From contig NZ_FOTP01000006.1 of the NCBI RefSeq assembly GCF_900114605.1, positions 270,109 through 334,108 of the forward strand: 64,000 bases of DNA, read 5' to 3'. The translations under genes and the position numbers were made by a program. This stretch comes from Bradyrhizobium sp. NFR13 (lineage in GTDB: Bacteria > Pseudomonadota > Alphaproteobacteria > Rhizobiales > Xanthobacteraceae). This document shows positions 52,383-61,369 of this stretch, piece after piece. The notes below the pieces were generated by a model. That model was not told where the DNA came from, searched no databases, and saw nothing but the letters and a program-made list of their open reading frames with translations. Position 1 is the first letter of the stretch. The number at the start of each line of letters is the position of its first letter.

Positions 52383-53186
52383 CTACAGCGCGGGGCGGCC
52401 CGAGGCCTTTTTGGCGCTGTATGCCAGCGTGGTCAGAGCTGCTTCATCCGCAACGGGACGCTGCGTGGCTGCCAGCAGCGGCGCATCGACATATTGCCGG
52501 ATACCGTTGTGATCCATCACGAAGAGCGGCTTGGTGTTCTTCATGTTGACGTCCTCGACCATCGCCATGCGGCGGTTGTCGAGCATGAACCAGCGGCCAT
52601 CGAGACGGGCAGCCGCAACGGCGTGATCTTCCTGGCGCAGCGTGTCGCGCAGGATCACGACCCGCAGATCCTCGGCCGCGACGCCCGCAGCGCGCAACGC
52701 GCTGAACTTGGCGATGGCATAGTCCTCGCAATCGCCAGCGCCGGTAGCGAGCAGTGCCAGCGGCGAACGCCAGACATCCGTTGCGCCATAGAGCACAAGA
52801 TCGTCACCCGGCCGAACCGCCAGATTGATCGCGCGATTAACCTCACCCATACGGGCGCGACCGTCGCGCGCGCTGGCATCGCTAACGATATCCAGAAACT
52901 TCGCCGCCTCAGGCGAGCAGCGGGCGGGCGTTTCGGCACAAAGCTCGAGGGCAAGCTGCTCGTCGTCCTGCTCGCGTTCCACCCCGCGCCACTTGGCTTT
53001 GAGCTCGCCTTCCGGCAGCGCCGATGTGGCGAGGCCAAACGGCTCCGCAGGCCGGTCGACAGCGTCGATCGCCTGATCAGGAAAGGCCGTTCCGGCCAGG
53101 AGATCAGCGGGTGCCGCGAAAATCGCCAGCCCCAAGACCAGCACAGACGCGCAGCGCACCCGCGCAAAAGCAGAAGTCCACATCAT
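52383..53186 (-). CDS. LapG-like periplasmic transglutaminase-type cysteine protease (BTLCP)
   Basis: About 267 residues with an N-terminal signal peptide ending near LLAG. The BTLCP (DUF920) catalytic core has Cys153 in GAGDCEDYAIAKF, His188 in QEDHAVAAARL and Asp203 in MLDNRRMAM, in the same order and roughly the same spacing as the LapG triad. LapG proteases cut the N-terminus of large adhesins to release them from the outer membrane, under control of LapD and cyclic-di-GMP. It lies head-to-head with a giant adhesin gene 444 bases away. No LapD-like gene is seen here. Confidence 0.85.
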   Translation of the reverse strand: MMWTSAFARVRCASVLVLGLAIFAAPADLLAGTAFPDQAIDAVDRPAEPFGLATSALPEGELKAKWRGVEREQDDEQLALELCAETPARCSPEAAKFLDIVSDASARDGRARMGEVNRAINLAVRPGDDLVLYGATDVWRSPLALLATGAGDCEDYAIAKFSALRAAGVAAEDLRVVILRDTLRQEDHAVAAARLDGRWFMLDNRRMAMVEDVNMKNTKPLFVMDHNGIRQYVDAPLLAATQRPVADEAALTTLAYSAKKASGRPAL

Positions 53187-53630
53187 AGACGCCCCGTCTG
53201 TCCGGGCATCGGCAAGCAGGGCTGCTCGCACGTGACCGGATCATTTGTGGGGCCATCTTGAGGCGGCTGATTTTCGACGGGATTAAAAGGGGTTAGCCGG
53301 ATCAACGAAGTTCGCGGACAGGCTGAAAGGGGCCTGACCGGCTTTGCGACAATTTTATCGAAATGGCTGAAAATCCCGGATCAGGGGATTATATTACCTC
53401 GCCTCTTTTGTTCCCTATGGCGTCGAGTTCCGTAATCGGAACACAAACTGAACTCGGAACATCGTTAATGAAAATTTACTATATGGATCAGTGGCATCGA
53501 GATGATTTCACAAAGCTACCGATAAGCTGAAAAAGTCATGCGCAGACGTCCACTATCGCATTGCACCCCGCGGTGGTATGCATGGCTCGAAAATTAGCCA
53601 ATTAATAACCATAATCATGCGCGGCAGACA
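53187..53630. promoter_or_regulatory. Divergent control region of protease and adhesin
   Basis: A 444-base intergenic region, AT-rich from about 53340 on. GTTCCG (53427-53432) and CGGAAC (53437-53442) form a palindrome with TAAT between. A second CGGAAC at 53455-53460 makes a direct repeat spaced 18 bases. No ribosome-site-associated small ORF was found. Both flanking promoters should lie here. Confidence 0.55.
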
Positions 53631-56600
53631 TTGAACTACGCGGGTCCATTCGAATTTTCGCAATCTGGTGATGCGCCGGTCGAACCGGCGGCTGGCGCCG
53701 ATGCTATTGGCCATACGTTTTCTACAGCCGGTTCCACGATTGTCGTGCAGGATGCCAACCTGCTGTTCTCCGGCGACTACAAGCGCTCTGGCGTCGATCT
53801 CGTCCTGTCCAAAGACGGGCACGAACACGTCGTCTCCGACTACTTCAAGGGTTCGCTGCGCGCAGCTTTGTCGTCGCCCGATGGCGCGCAGTTGTCCGGC
53901 GATCTCGTCACTGCCCTCGTCGGCGAAGTGCAGGTCGCGCAGCTCGGCGGCGGCGCCAATGCCGCTGCGCAAGTCATTGGTACTGTTAGCAAGCTAGCCG
54001 GCAGCGCGACTGCGATCCGCAATGGCGTCTCTGTGATGCTCAATGTCGGAGACCAGGTGCAGAAAGGCGACGTGGTCCAGGCCGGCGCAGACTCATCGCT
54101 GACCATGACTTTCGTCGATGGCACCGTGTTTGGCCTCTCGGCCAATGCACGCATGGTGTTGAACGAGATGGTCTACGATCCCAACGGATCGTCGAACTCA
54201 TCCTTGCTCAGCCTCGTGCAGGGTACGATCACCTTCGTTGCCGGCGAGACGGCCAAGCATGGCAATATGCGTGTCGACACGCCGGTTGCCACCATGGGCA
54301 TCCGCGGCACCGCCGTGCTGGTCGAAATCGGCTTCGAGGTGCCCGGTCAAGGCAGTGCGCCGCCGGTGAAATTCCAGGTACTCGTCGAGCCGGGCGGGCG
54401 CGTCGGCTCTTATGTTCTGTATAGCAAGACGAGCGGCCAGATCATCGGCACCGTGAATGCAGCCGGTCAGGTGACCAGCGTGCTCGGCAATGGCGATACG
54501 GCCATAGGCATCGCCGATCCGCTGACGCCAATCGCACGGGCGATCATTGAGCAGACGCTGCAGACCTACTTCCCGAACTATGTGCCGAACGCCAATCCGC
54601 GCAGCAACGGATCCGGTGGTGGATCATCGCCTGCCGATCCCAATTCGGGCACCAGTCCGGACCCGCTGAAATTCTTTCAGCTGCCAGATGTGTTGCCGGG
54701 CCAGCACTTCCAGGTCCCGATCAACCTGCCGGGCGACACCCCGATTACGCCGCCGATCGACGTCACCATTACGCGCTTCAACACGGCGCCGACCATCACC
54801 GTTGCGCCGGTTGTCGTGATGCTGCCGGTCGACAAGACGAGCTTCGAGATCAAGGATCAGGTGCACATCACCGATCCCGACAGCGGCGACGTTGCGACAC
54901 CGTATGTGCCGGGCACGGCGCATATCATTTCGGCGAGCGGCCCGACCGGTACACCAACGTCGCTTGACCTCAAATCGCTGATCACCGTCGATCCGCAAAC
55001 CGGCCATGTCAGTTACGATCCGGCAGTGTTCAAGTTCCTCGCCGCAGGACAACAGGCCGTCTACACCATCGGATTTGATAGCCAGTCGGGACCGGACACG
55101 ACCCATGAGACCCTGACCTTCACGGTCGATGGCTCCAATGACGCGCCGGTCGTGACGACCGCACTGACCGCTGCGGCGAACCAGGATGATGGGGCGCAGA
55201 GTTTCAACCTGCTGGCCGGCGCTTCCGACGCCGATCTCGGCGAAACGGCGACATTGACAGTCGGCAATGTCAAATTCGCGCTGAACGGCGGCGTCGCGCA
55301 GCCTGCTGCGCCGACTGGCGTGACGCTGAACGGCACAACGCTCCATGTCGATCCAGGCGCCTTCGCCTATCTCGGCGAAGGCCAGACGGCGACGATCAAG
55401 GTCACCTACAATATCATCGACGCCCATGGCGCGAGCGTGGCGCAGACCGAGACGATTACGATCACGGGCGTCAATGACGCGCCAGTGATCACCGGAACAT
55501 CGATCGAAGTCGTTCTCGGCGGCGCGACGGTGCTGAGCGATACCAGCTTCGCGGTCAGCGACCCCGACGGAACGACCGATTTCACCTTCACGGTGAGCAA
55601 CGTCATTGGCGGCTCATTTGAGGTGTGGGACGGCGCCGAGTGGGTGCCGGCGACGAATTCCGTGTTTGAACGCCTGAGTGTAACCAACGAGACGGGCACC
55701 TCCTACACTTTCACGAGTGAGCAACTCGCTCAACATCATGTCCGCTTCGTCAGCGACGGCAGCACGAGTCAACCCACCTTCACGGTGCAGGTCGACGATG
55801 GCGGCAGTCACAACAATCTCAGTGCCCCCTATGACGGCACGGTCACGCCGGGTGACAACCACGCGCCGGTTGTCGAGGGCGATGTCGCGCTTACAGCCAT
55901 TGCGGAAGACCACTGTCTGATCATCACAGAGGCGCAGCTGCTGGCCAATGCCACGGATGTCGATGGCCAGGCGCTGCACGTGACCGGCCTTGCAGTTGCG
56001 AACGGCTGCGGCACGCTGACATATAACGAGGACGGCACCTGGACCTTCACGCCCGCGGCCAATTTCAACGGGCCGGTGTCATTTACGTATCAAATCTCCG
56101 ATGGCGTGACGTCGGTTTCCGGCGGCGCGACGCTTGCCGTCACGCCCGTCAATGATTTGCCGAGCGGCAAGGTCACGATCTCCGGGACATTCCAGGAAGG
56201 CGCGACGATCACCGCCCAGACTGGCAGCGTGGCCGATGTCGATGGGCTGGGGACGTTTCACTATCAATGGTACCGCTCAAGCCCCGGCTCCAATGAACCT
56301 GTCGCGATTTCGCAAGCCACGGGTAGCAGCTACGTCCTCACATCCGCAGATGCCGGCCTGACCGTCTATGTGGTCGTCAGCTACACTGATGGCGGTGGAA
56401 CCGCCGAGACGGTCGCCAGTGGCCCAACCGGCGTGATCATCGGCCTCGGCGCCTCAAACGTCTGGACCGGTGCTGCCCACGATAACAACTGGACTACGCC
56501 GGGAAACTGGTCGCTCGGCATCGTCCCGACGGCAGACGAGATCGTCTATATCAATGCGGGGACGGTGACCTTCAATCTCAACGGCCTGCTGGAAATTGCC

Positions 56601-58160
56601 GGGCTTCACATCGGCGCCCAGGCCGAGCTCGATTTGACCGGCACCGGAACGCTGAATGTCACCGGCACGCTGGTGAACGACGGCGATATCCAGCTCGCAC
56701 CGGGCACGACGCTCGAAGTCAATGGTGTCGTGCAAAACACCGGCACTCTGCTGGTCGATGATCACACGGCCGGCGCGACCCTGCTGATCCACGGCACGGT
56801 CACGCTCGATGGCGAAGGCACCGTGACGCTCGACGGAAGCGCCGACCGGATCACCGGCGACTCGTTCAGCTCGAAACTCATCAACGCCGATAATACGATC
56901 AACGGCTATGGCAAGCTCGGCGACGGCAAGCTCAGCATCGTCAATGAGTGCGACGGCAAGATCATCGCATCCAACTACGCGCACGCACTGATCATCGACA
57001 CCGGCAAGGGCAGCCTGATCAATTTCGGTGTCATCGCGTCGATGGCGTCAGGCGGTCTCGAAATCAAGGGCGATCTGGTCAATTACGGGACCATCGAAGC
57101 CTATGCCGGCCTGTTCGAGATCGGCGGCGACGTCACCGGTCACGGCACCGCCAGGATCAGCGGCGGCAATCTCGAATTCGGCGGCTGGTCGAACGCCAAT
57201 GTCATCTTCTCCGGCGCCAGCAGTGACGAGTTGATCCTCGATCGCGGCTCTCACTTTGTCGGCACGGTTTCCGGTCTGTCCTATGGCGATACGATCGACC
57301 TGAAGGGCATCTCGCCCTGGCAGCTCTGGTTCGATCAGCACGACGGTGTCGTCGATGTGCATTACGGCTGGGGCAAGAACGACTATTTCACGCTGACCGA
57401 TCCGGGTGTGCTGAAACATCTCGACATCGACTCGGACCATCGCGGCGGCACCGAGATCACTTGGACCAATGACGCACCGGATTTCGACACGTCATCGGCT
57501 GAACTTTCCAAGCTTCACGATGGATCGTTCAAGATTTCCGACGTATCGGTGTGGGACAAGGATTGGTCCAGCGGCGAGAACTACAAGCTGGACATCAATG
57601 GCACGGTGGTGAAGTCGGGATCGCTCTCCTCTATCGATCATTATCTCGAAGATGGTTTCACCTTTAAACCAACCAGCTCAGACGCGCCTCAGGCCACCGT
57701 CGCTGTCACCATCACCGACGGGTTCGGCGCTAGCGAGCATGTCAACTTCATCTTCAACACGGCGCCTCTCCAGCCCAATACGCAGGTGTCACTGACCGGC
57801 ACGGGCGGAAATGACGTCATCTTCGCAACGGTCAACAAAGACACACTGACCGGCGGCCATGGCTCGGATCAATTCGTCTTCGGGTCGCATAGCGGATCGA
57901 TCGACAAGGATATCGTCACGGACTTCGAAGTCGGCATCGACAAGATCGTGCTCGACCACATTCGTGGTGTGCCCAATCTTTCAGGCCCACTGGGCGATTT
58001 GAAGCTGGCCCTTTGGGAATTGTCGGGCGGAATCGAGCAAAAGGGAAACAACACCCTGATCCACCTCGATGGCGGTGACACGCTGCAACTCAATAACGTG
58101 CACATGTCCCAACTGCACGCCAGCGACTTCATCGTGCACCCCTATTCCAACGTGGCGTAA
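53631..58160 (+). CDS. Giant type I secreted adhesin with N-terminal FecR-like domain
   Basis: A 1509-residue surface protein with a TTG start; no ATG is in frame after the last upstream stop, and the ribosome site is weak. Residues 30-110 are unique. A FecR-like domain is at about 115-235 (VIGTVSKLAGSATAIRNGVS, MRVDTPVATMGIRGTAVLVE). Next come cadherin/VCBS-type repeats with NDAPV motifs (about 385-940), a beta-helix-like repetitive part (about 955-1240) and a short RTX motif GGHGSDQFVF near 1408. A C-terminal type I secretion region closes it. A PAAG dialanine motif at 19-22 is a possible LapG site. It is followed by its ABC exporter and HlyD protein. Confidence 0.9.
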   Translation: MNYAGPFEFSQSGDAPVEPAAGADAIGHTFSTAGSTIVVQDANLLFSGDYKRSGVDLVLSKDGHEHVVSDYFKGSLRAALSSPDGAQLSGDLVTALVGEVQVAQLGGGANAAAQVIGTVSKLAGSATAIRNGVSVMLNVGDQVQKGDVVQAGADSSLTMTFVDGTVFGLSANARMVLNEMVYDPNGSSNSSLLSLVQGTITFVAGETAKHGNMRVDTPVATMGIRGTAVLVEIGFEVPGQGSAPPVKFQVLVEPGGRVGSYVLYSKTSGQIIGTVNAAGQVTSVLGNGDTAIGIADPLTPIARAIIEQTLQTYFPNYVPNANPRSNGSGGGSSPADPNSGTSPDPLKFFQLPDVLPGQHFQVPINLPGDTPITPPIDVTITRFNTAPTITVAPVVVMLPVDKTSFEIKDQVHITDPDSGDVATPYVPGTAHIISASGPTGTPTSLDLKSLITVDPQTGHVSYDPAVFKFLAAGQQAVYTIGFDSQSGPDTTHETLTFTVDGSNDAPVVTTALTAAANQDDGAQSFNLLAGASDADLGETATLTVGNVKFALNGGVAQPAAPTGVTLNGTTLHVDPGAFAYLGEGQTATIKVTYNIIDAHGASVAQTETITITGVNDAPVITGTSIEVVLGGATVLSDTSFAVSDPDGTTDFTFTVSNVIGGSFEVWDGAEWVPATNSVFERLSVTNETGTSYTFTSEQLAQHHVRFVSDGSTSQPTFTVQVDDGGSHNNLSAPYDGTVTPGDNHAPVVEGDVALTAIAEDHCLIITEAQLLANATDVDGQALHVTGLAVANGCGTLTYNEDGTWTFTPAANFNGPVSFTYQISDGVTSVSGGATLAVTPVNDLPSGKVTISGTFQEGATITAQTGSVADVDGLGTFHYQWYRSSPGSNEPVAISQATGSSYVLTSADAGLTVYVVVSYTDGGGTAETVASGPTGVIIGLGASNVWTGAAHDNNWTTPGNWSLGIVPTADEIVYINAGTVTFNLNGLLEIAGLHIGAQAELDLTGTGTLNVTGTLVNDGDIQLAPGTTLEVNGVVQNTGTLLVDDHTAGATLLIHGTVTLDGEGTVTLDGSADRITGDSFSSKLINADNTINGYGKLGDGKLSIVNECDGKIIASNYAHALIIDTGKGSLINFGVIASMASGGLEIKGDLVNYGTIEAYAGLFEIGGDVTGHGTARISGGNLEFGGWSNANVIFSGASSDELILDRGSHFVGTVSGLSYGDTIDLKGISPWQLWFDQHDGVVDVHYGWGKNDYFTLTDPGVLKHLDIDSDHRGGTEITWTNDAPDFDTSSAELSKLHDGSFKISDVSVWDKDWSSGENYKLDINGTVVKSGSLSSIDHYLEDGFTFKPTSSDAPQATVAVTITDGFGASEHVNFIFNTAPLQPNTQVSLTGTGGNDVIFATVNKDTLTGGHGSDQFVFGSHSGSIDKDIVTDFEVGIDKIVLDHIRGVPNLSGPLGDLKLALWELSGGIEQKGNNTLIHLDGGDTLQLNNVHMSQLHASDFIVHPYSNVA

Positions 58161-58297
58161 CGCGGCACCGTTAACCGTCCCGTGGACAGCATCTGCACAA
58201 GTCGCCTGACTGATGGCATAATGGCTATCTGATCGGGGCTTGGGGGGCGTTTGATGCCTGACGAGCGACCGTCCGCATGATCCGCAAAGGTTTGACG

Positions 58298-60055
58298 ATG
58301 CAGCGTGGCCTGTCACGAACCTCCAGTCTACCGGCGCGGACCGAGCTCGGCGATGCCTTGCGGGCCTGCCGTGGCGCCTTTCTCGGCGTCGGGCTGATGA
58401 GCTGCATGATCAATATCCTGTATCTGACCGGCTCGTTCTTCATGCTCGAGGTCTATGACCGCGTGCTGCCGAGCCGCAGCGTGCCGACCCTCGTCGGTCT
58501 CATCATCTTGGCCGGTGGCCTCTATGTCGCCCAAGGCGTGCTCGACCTGCTGCGCGGGCGCATCCTGGTGCGGATCGGCAGTTCGCTCGACGAGGCGCTG
58601 AGCCCCCGCGTCTTCCAGACCGTGGTGCGACTGCCGCTGCTCGCCGGCGGACAGAACGAAGGCCTGCAGCCGCTGCGCGATCTCGATAACGTCCGTTCCT
58701 TCCTGTCCGGCATGGGGCCAAGCGCACTGTTCGACCTGCCCTGGCTGCCGCTCTATCTGGCGATCTGCTTTGCCTTCCATCCGATGATCGGCGTCACCGC
58801 GCTAGTCGGTGCAGTTCTGCTGGTGGGCCTGACGATCCTCACGGAAATCATGACCCGCGAACCTGCGCGCGAAGCTAATAGCCTTGCGGCACGTCGCAGC
58901 GGGATTGCCTCGGCAAGCCGGCGCAATGCCGAAGTCGTCGTCGCGATGGGCATGGCCGGGCGTCTGACGCAGCGCTGGCGTGAGGCCAACGAGACCTATC
59001 TGGCCGGCAACCAGCGCACCAGCGATGTGGCCGGCGGTCTCGGCGCCATCGCCAAGGTGATGCGCATGGTGCTGCAATCGGCGGTGCTCGGCGTCGGCGC
59101 CTATCTCGTGATCAATCAGGAAGCCACCGCCGGCATCATCATCGCCGGCTCGATCCTCAGCGCACGTGCGCTGGCGCCGGTCGATCTGGCAATTGCGCAC
59201 TGGAAGGGTTTTGTCACCGCGCGGCAGAGCTGGCGGCGCCTCAACGGGCTGCTGCATGCCTTGCCGGAGCAAGCGGCGCTGACCCAGCTTCAGAGCCCGT
59301 CGCAGAAGCTGAGCATCGAGGGCGTCAGTATCGCGCCGCCTGGCGAGCAGAAAGTCACCGTCAGCGACATTAGTTTTGCGCTGGAAGCCGGTAATGGCCT
59401 CGGCATCATCGGGCCGTCAGGCTCGGGCAAATCGTCGCTGCTGCGTAGTCTGGTCGGCGTCTGGAAGCCGGTGCGCGGTCATGTCCGGCTTGATGCCGCG
59501 GCCCTGGAGCAATGGGCGCCTGACGATCTCGGCCGCCATATCGGCTACCTGCCGCAGGATGTCGAACTGTTTGCAGGCTCCATCGCCGACAATATCTGCC
59601 GCTTCGATCCCGACGCGAAGGATGACGACATCATCGCCGCGGCAAGGCAGGCCGGTGTGCATGAGCTCGTCGTCGGTATGCGCGAGGGTTACGACACGCA
59701 GGTCGGCGATCACGGCGGTGTTCTGTCAGCCGGTCAGGCGCAGCGCATCGCGCTGGCGCGGGCGCTTTACGGCGATCCGTTCCTGATCGTTCTGGACGAA
59801 CCCAATTCCAATCTCGATACCGAAGGCGACGAAGCGCTGACCAAGGCCGTGCGCGCCGCCCGCGCACGCGGCGCCATCGTCATCGTGGTTGCGCACCGGC
59901 CGATCGGCATCGAAGGCGTCGACATGCTGCTGGTGCTGAAAGACGGCCGCATGCAGGCCTTCGGGCCCAAAGAGACCGTTCTCGGCCAGGTGCTGCAGCG
60001 CCCGGCGCCGCAGCCGATCAAGATCGTCGCCGACGGCGGAGTTGCCAAGCCATGA
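58298..60055 (+). CDS. Type I secretion ABC transporter (PrtD/AprD family)
   Basis: About 585 residues; an ATG seven codons upstream at 58277 is also possible, but AAAGG precedes 58298. The transmembrane half has about six spans (MSCMINILYLTGSFFMLEVY at the start). The nucleotide-binding half carries Walker A GPSGSGKSSLLRSL, signature LSAGQAQRIALARAL and Walker B LIVLDEPNSNLD. There is no C39 peptidase domain, in line with RTX/LapB-like export of C-terminally signalled substrates. It directly follows the adhesin gene and overlaps the HlyD gene by ATGA, so it surely exports that adhesin. Confidence 0.95.
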   Translation: MQRGLSRTSSLPARTELGDALRACRGAFLGVGLMSCMINILYLTGSFFMLEVYDRVLPSRSVPTLVGLIILAGGLYVAQGVLDLLRGRILVRIGSSLDEALSPRVFQTVVRLPLLAGGQNEGLQPLRDLDNVRSFLSGMGPSALFDLPWLPLYLAICFAFHPMIGVTALVGAVLLVGLTILTEIMTREPAREANSLAARRSGIASASRRNAEVVVAMGMAGRLTQRWREANETYLAGNQRTSDVAGGLGAIAKVMRMVLQSAVLGVGAYLVINQEATAGIIIAGSILSARALAPVDLAIAHWKGFVTARQSWRRLNGLLHALPEQAALTQLQSPSQKLSIEGVSIAPPGEQKVTVSDISFALEAGNGLGIIGPSGSGKSSLLRSLVGVWKPVRGHVRLDAAALEQWAPDDLGRHIGYLPQDVELFAGSIADNICRFDPDAKDDDIIAAARQAGVHELVVGMREGYDTQVGDHGGVLSAGQAQRIALARALYGDPFLIVLDEPNSNLDTEGDEALTKAVRAARARGAIVIVVAHRPIGIEGVDMLLVLKDGRMQAFGPKETVLGQVLQRPAPQPIKIVADGGVAKP

Positions 60056-61359
60056 GTGCGCCGCTGACAGGTTCTCGTCGTTCCATTCGCCTCCATCTGA
60101 TGATCGGCCTTGCGGTCGTTCTCATTCTCGCCGGAGGTTTGGGCGGCTGGGCATCGACCGCGCAGATCTCCGGCGCCCTGATTGCGCCAGGCTCGGTGGT
60201 GGTCGATTCCAACGTCAAGAAGGTGCAGCACCCGACCGGCGGCGTCGTCGGGGAATTGCGTGCGCGTGACGGCGACGTGGTGAAGGCCGGCGATGTCGTG
60301 GTGCGCCTGGACGACACCGTGACCAAGGCCGGCCTCGCGATCGTCACCAAGAACCTCAACGGATTGTGGGCGCGCGCGGCGCGGCTGGAAGCCGAGCAGC
60401 GCGGTGCTGAATTCATCACCTTCCCGCCGCTGCTGCTCGAGCAGATCGCCGATGACGACGTCAAGAATGTCATCGCCAGCGAGACCAAGCTGTTCAATGT
60501 GCGCTCGACCGGCCGCGTCGGCCAGAAGCAGCAGCTACGTGAACGTATCGCCCAGCTCAACGAGGAAATCGCCGGTCTGACGGCGCAGGAAACCGCCAAG
60601 ACCCGCGAGATCGCCCTGGTCGAGAAGGAACTGGTCGGCGTCCGCGGCCTGTTTGACCAGCAGCTGGTGCAGATATCGCGCCTGACCGTGCTGGAGCGCG
60701 ATGCCGCCCGCCTCGCCGGCGAACGCGCGCAGTTCATCGCCGCCCGCGCCCAGGCCAAGGGCAAGATCACCGAGATCGAGCTGCAGATCTTCCAGATCGA
60801 CAAGGATCTCGTCAGCGAAGTCTCCAAGGATCTGCGCGAAACCAATGACAAGATCGGCGAATTCGTCGAACGCAAGGTTACTGCCGAGGACCAGCTGCGC
60901 CGCATCGACATCCGTGCACCGCAGGACGGCATGGTGCTACAATCCACCGTGCACACGATCGGCGGCGTCATCACCGCCGGCGATGCGATCATGCTGATTG
61001 TGCCGCAGACCGACAACTTGTCGGTGGAAGCCCGGGTCAATCCGCAGGATATTGACAAGCTGCAGATCGGCCAGAAGACGCTGCTGCGACTCTCCGCCTT
61101 CAACCAGCGCACGACACCCGAGCTCAACGGCGCCGTCAGCCGCGTCTCGCCGGATACGACGACGGATCAGCGCACCGGGCAGAGCTATTACACGATCCGG
61201 ATTTCAATGCCGGCATCGGAAGTCGCCAAACTCGGCGATGTGCGCCTGATCCCCGGCATGCCCGTCGAGGCCTTCGTGCAGACCGGCGACCGCACCATGC
61301 TGTCCTATCTCGCCAAGCCGCTGAGCGATCAGTTGATGCGCGCCTTCCGCGAGAAATGA
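60052..61359 (+). CDS. Type I secretion membrane-fusion protein (HlyD/PrtE family)
   Basis: A 435-residue adaptor. A membrane anchor lies at about 15-36 (LHLMIGLAVVLILAGGLGGW). Barrel-sandwich half-motifs flank a coiled-coil hairpin rich in Glu/Gln/Arg at about 95-280. The HlyD signature RIDIRAPQDGMVLQSTVHTI comes near 285-310, and YTIRISMPASEVAKL near the end. It links the ABC transporter to a TolC-type outer-membrane channel, which is not encoded in the window. Its start overlaps the transporter's stop. Confidence 0.95.
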   Translation: MSAPLTGSRRSIRLHLMIGLAVVLILAGGLGGWASTAQISGALIAPGSVVVDSNVKKVQHPTGGVVGELRARDGDVVKAGDVVVRLDDTVTKAGLAIVTKNLNGLWARAARLEAEQRGAEFITFPPLLLEQIADDDVKNVIASETKLFNVRSTGRVGQKQQLRERIAQLNEEIAGLTAQETAKTREIALVEKELVGVRGLFDQQLVQISRLTVLERDAARLAGERAQFIAARAQAKGKITEIELQIFQIDKDLVSEVSKDLRETNDKIGEFVERKVTAEDQLRRIDIRAPQDGMVLQSTVHTIGGVITAGDAIMLIVPQTDNLSVEARVNPQDIDKLQIGQKTLLRLSAFNQRTTPELNGAVSRVSPDTTTDQRTGQSYYTIRISMPASEVAKLGDVRLIPGMPVEAFVQTGDRTMLSYLAKPLSDQLMRAFREK

Positions 61360-61369
61360 TCCGACACCC

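Noticed and set aside
53438..53466. EcfG promoter upstream of the adhesin (GGAAC ... CGTT)
   Set aside because: The spacer is 20 bases, outside the 16-18 expected, and the GGAAC is better explained by the palindrome/direct repeat.
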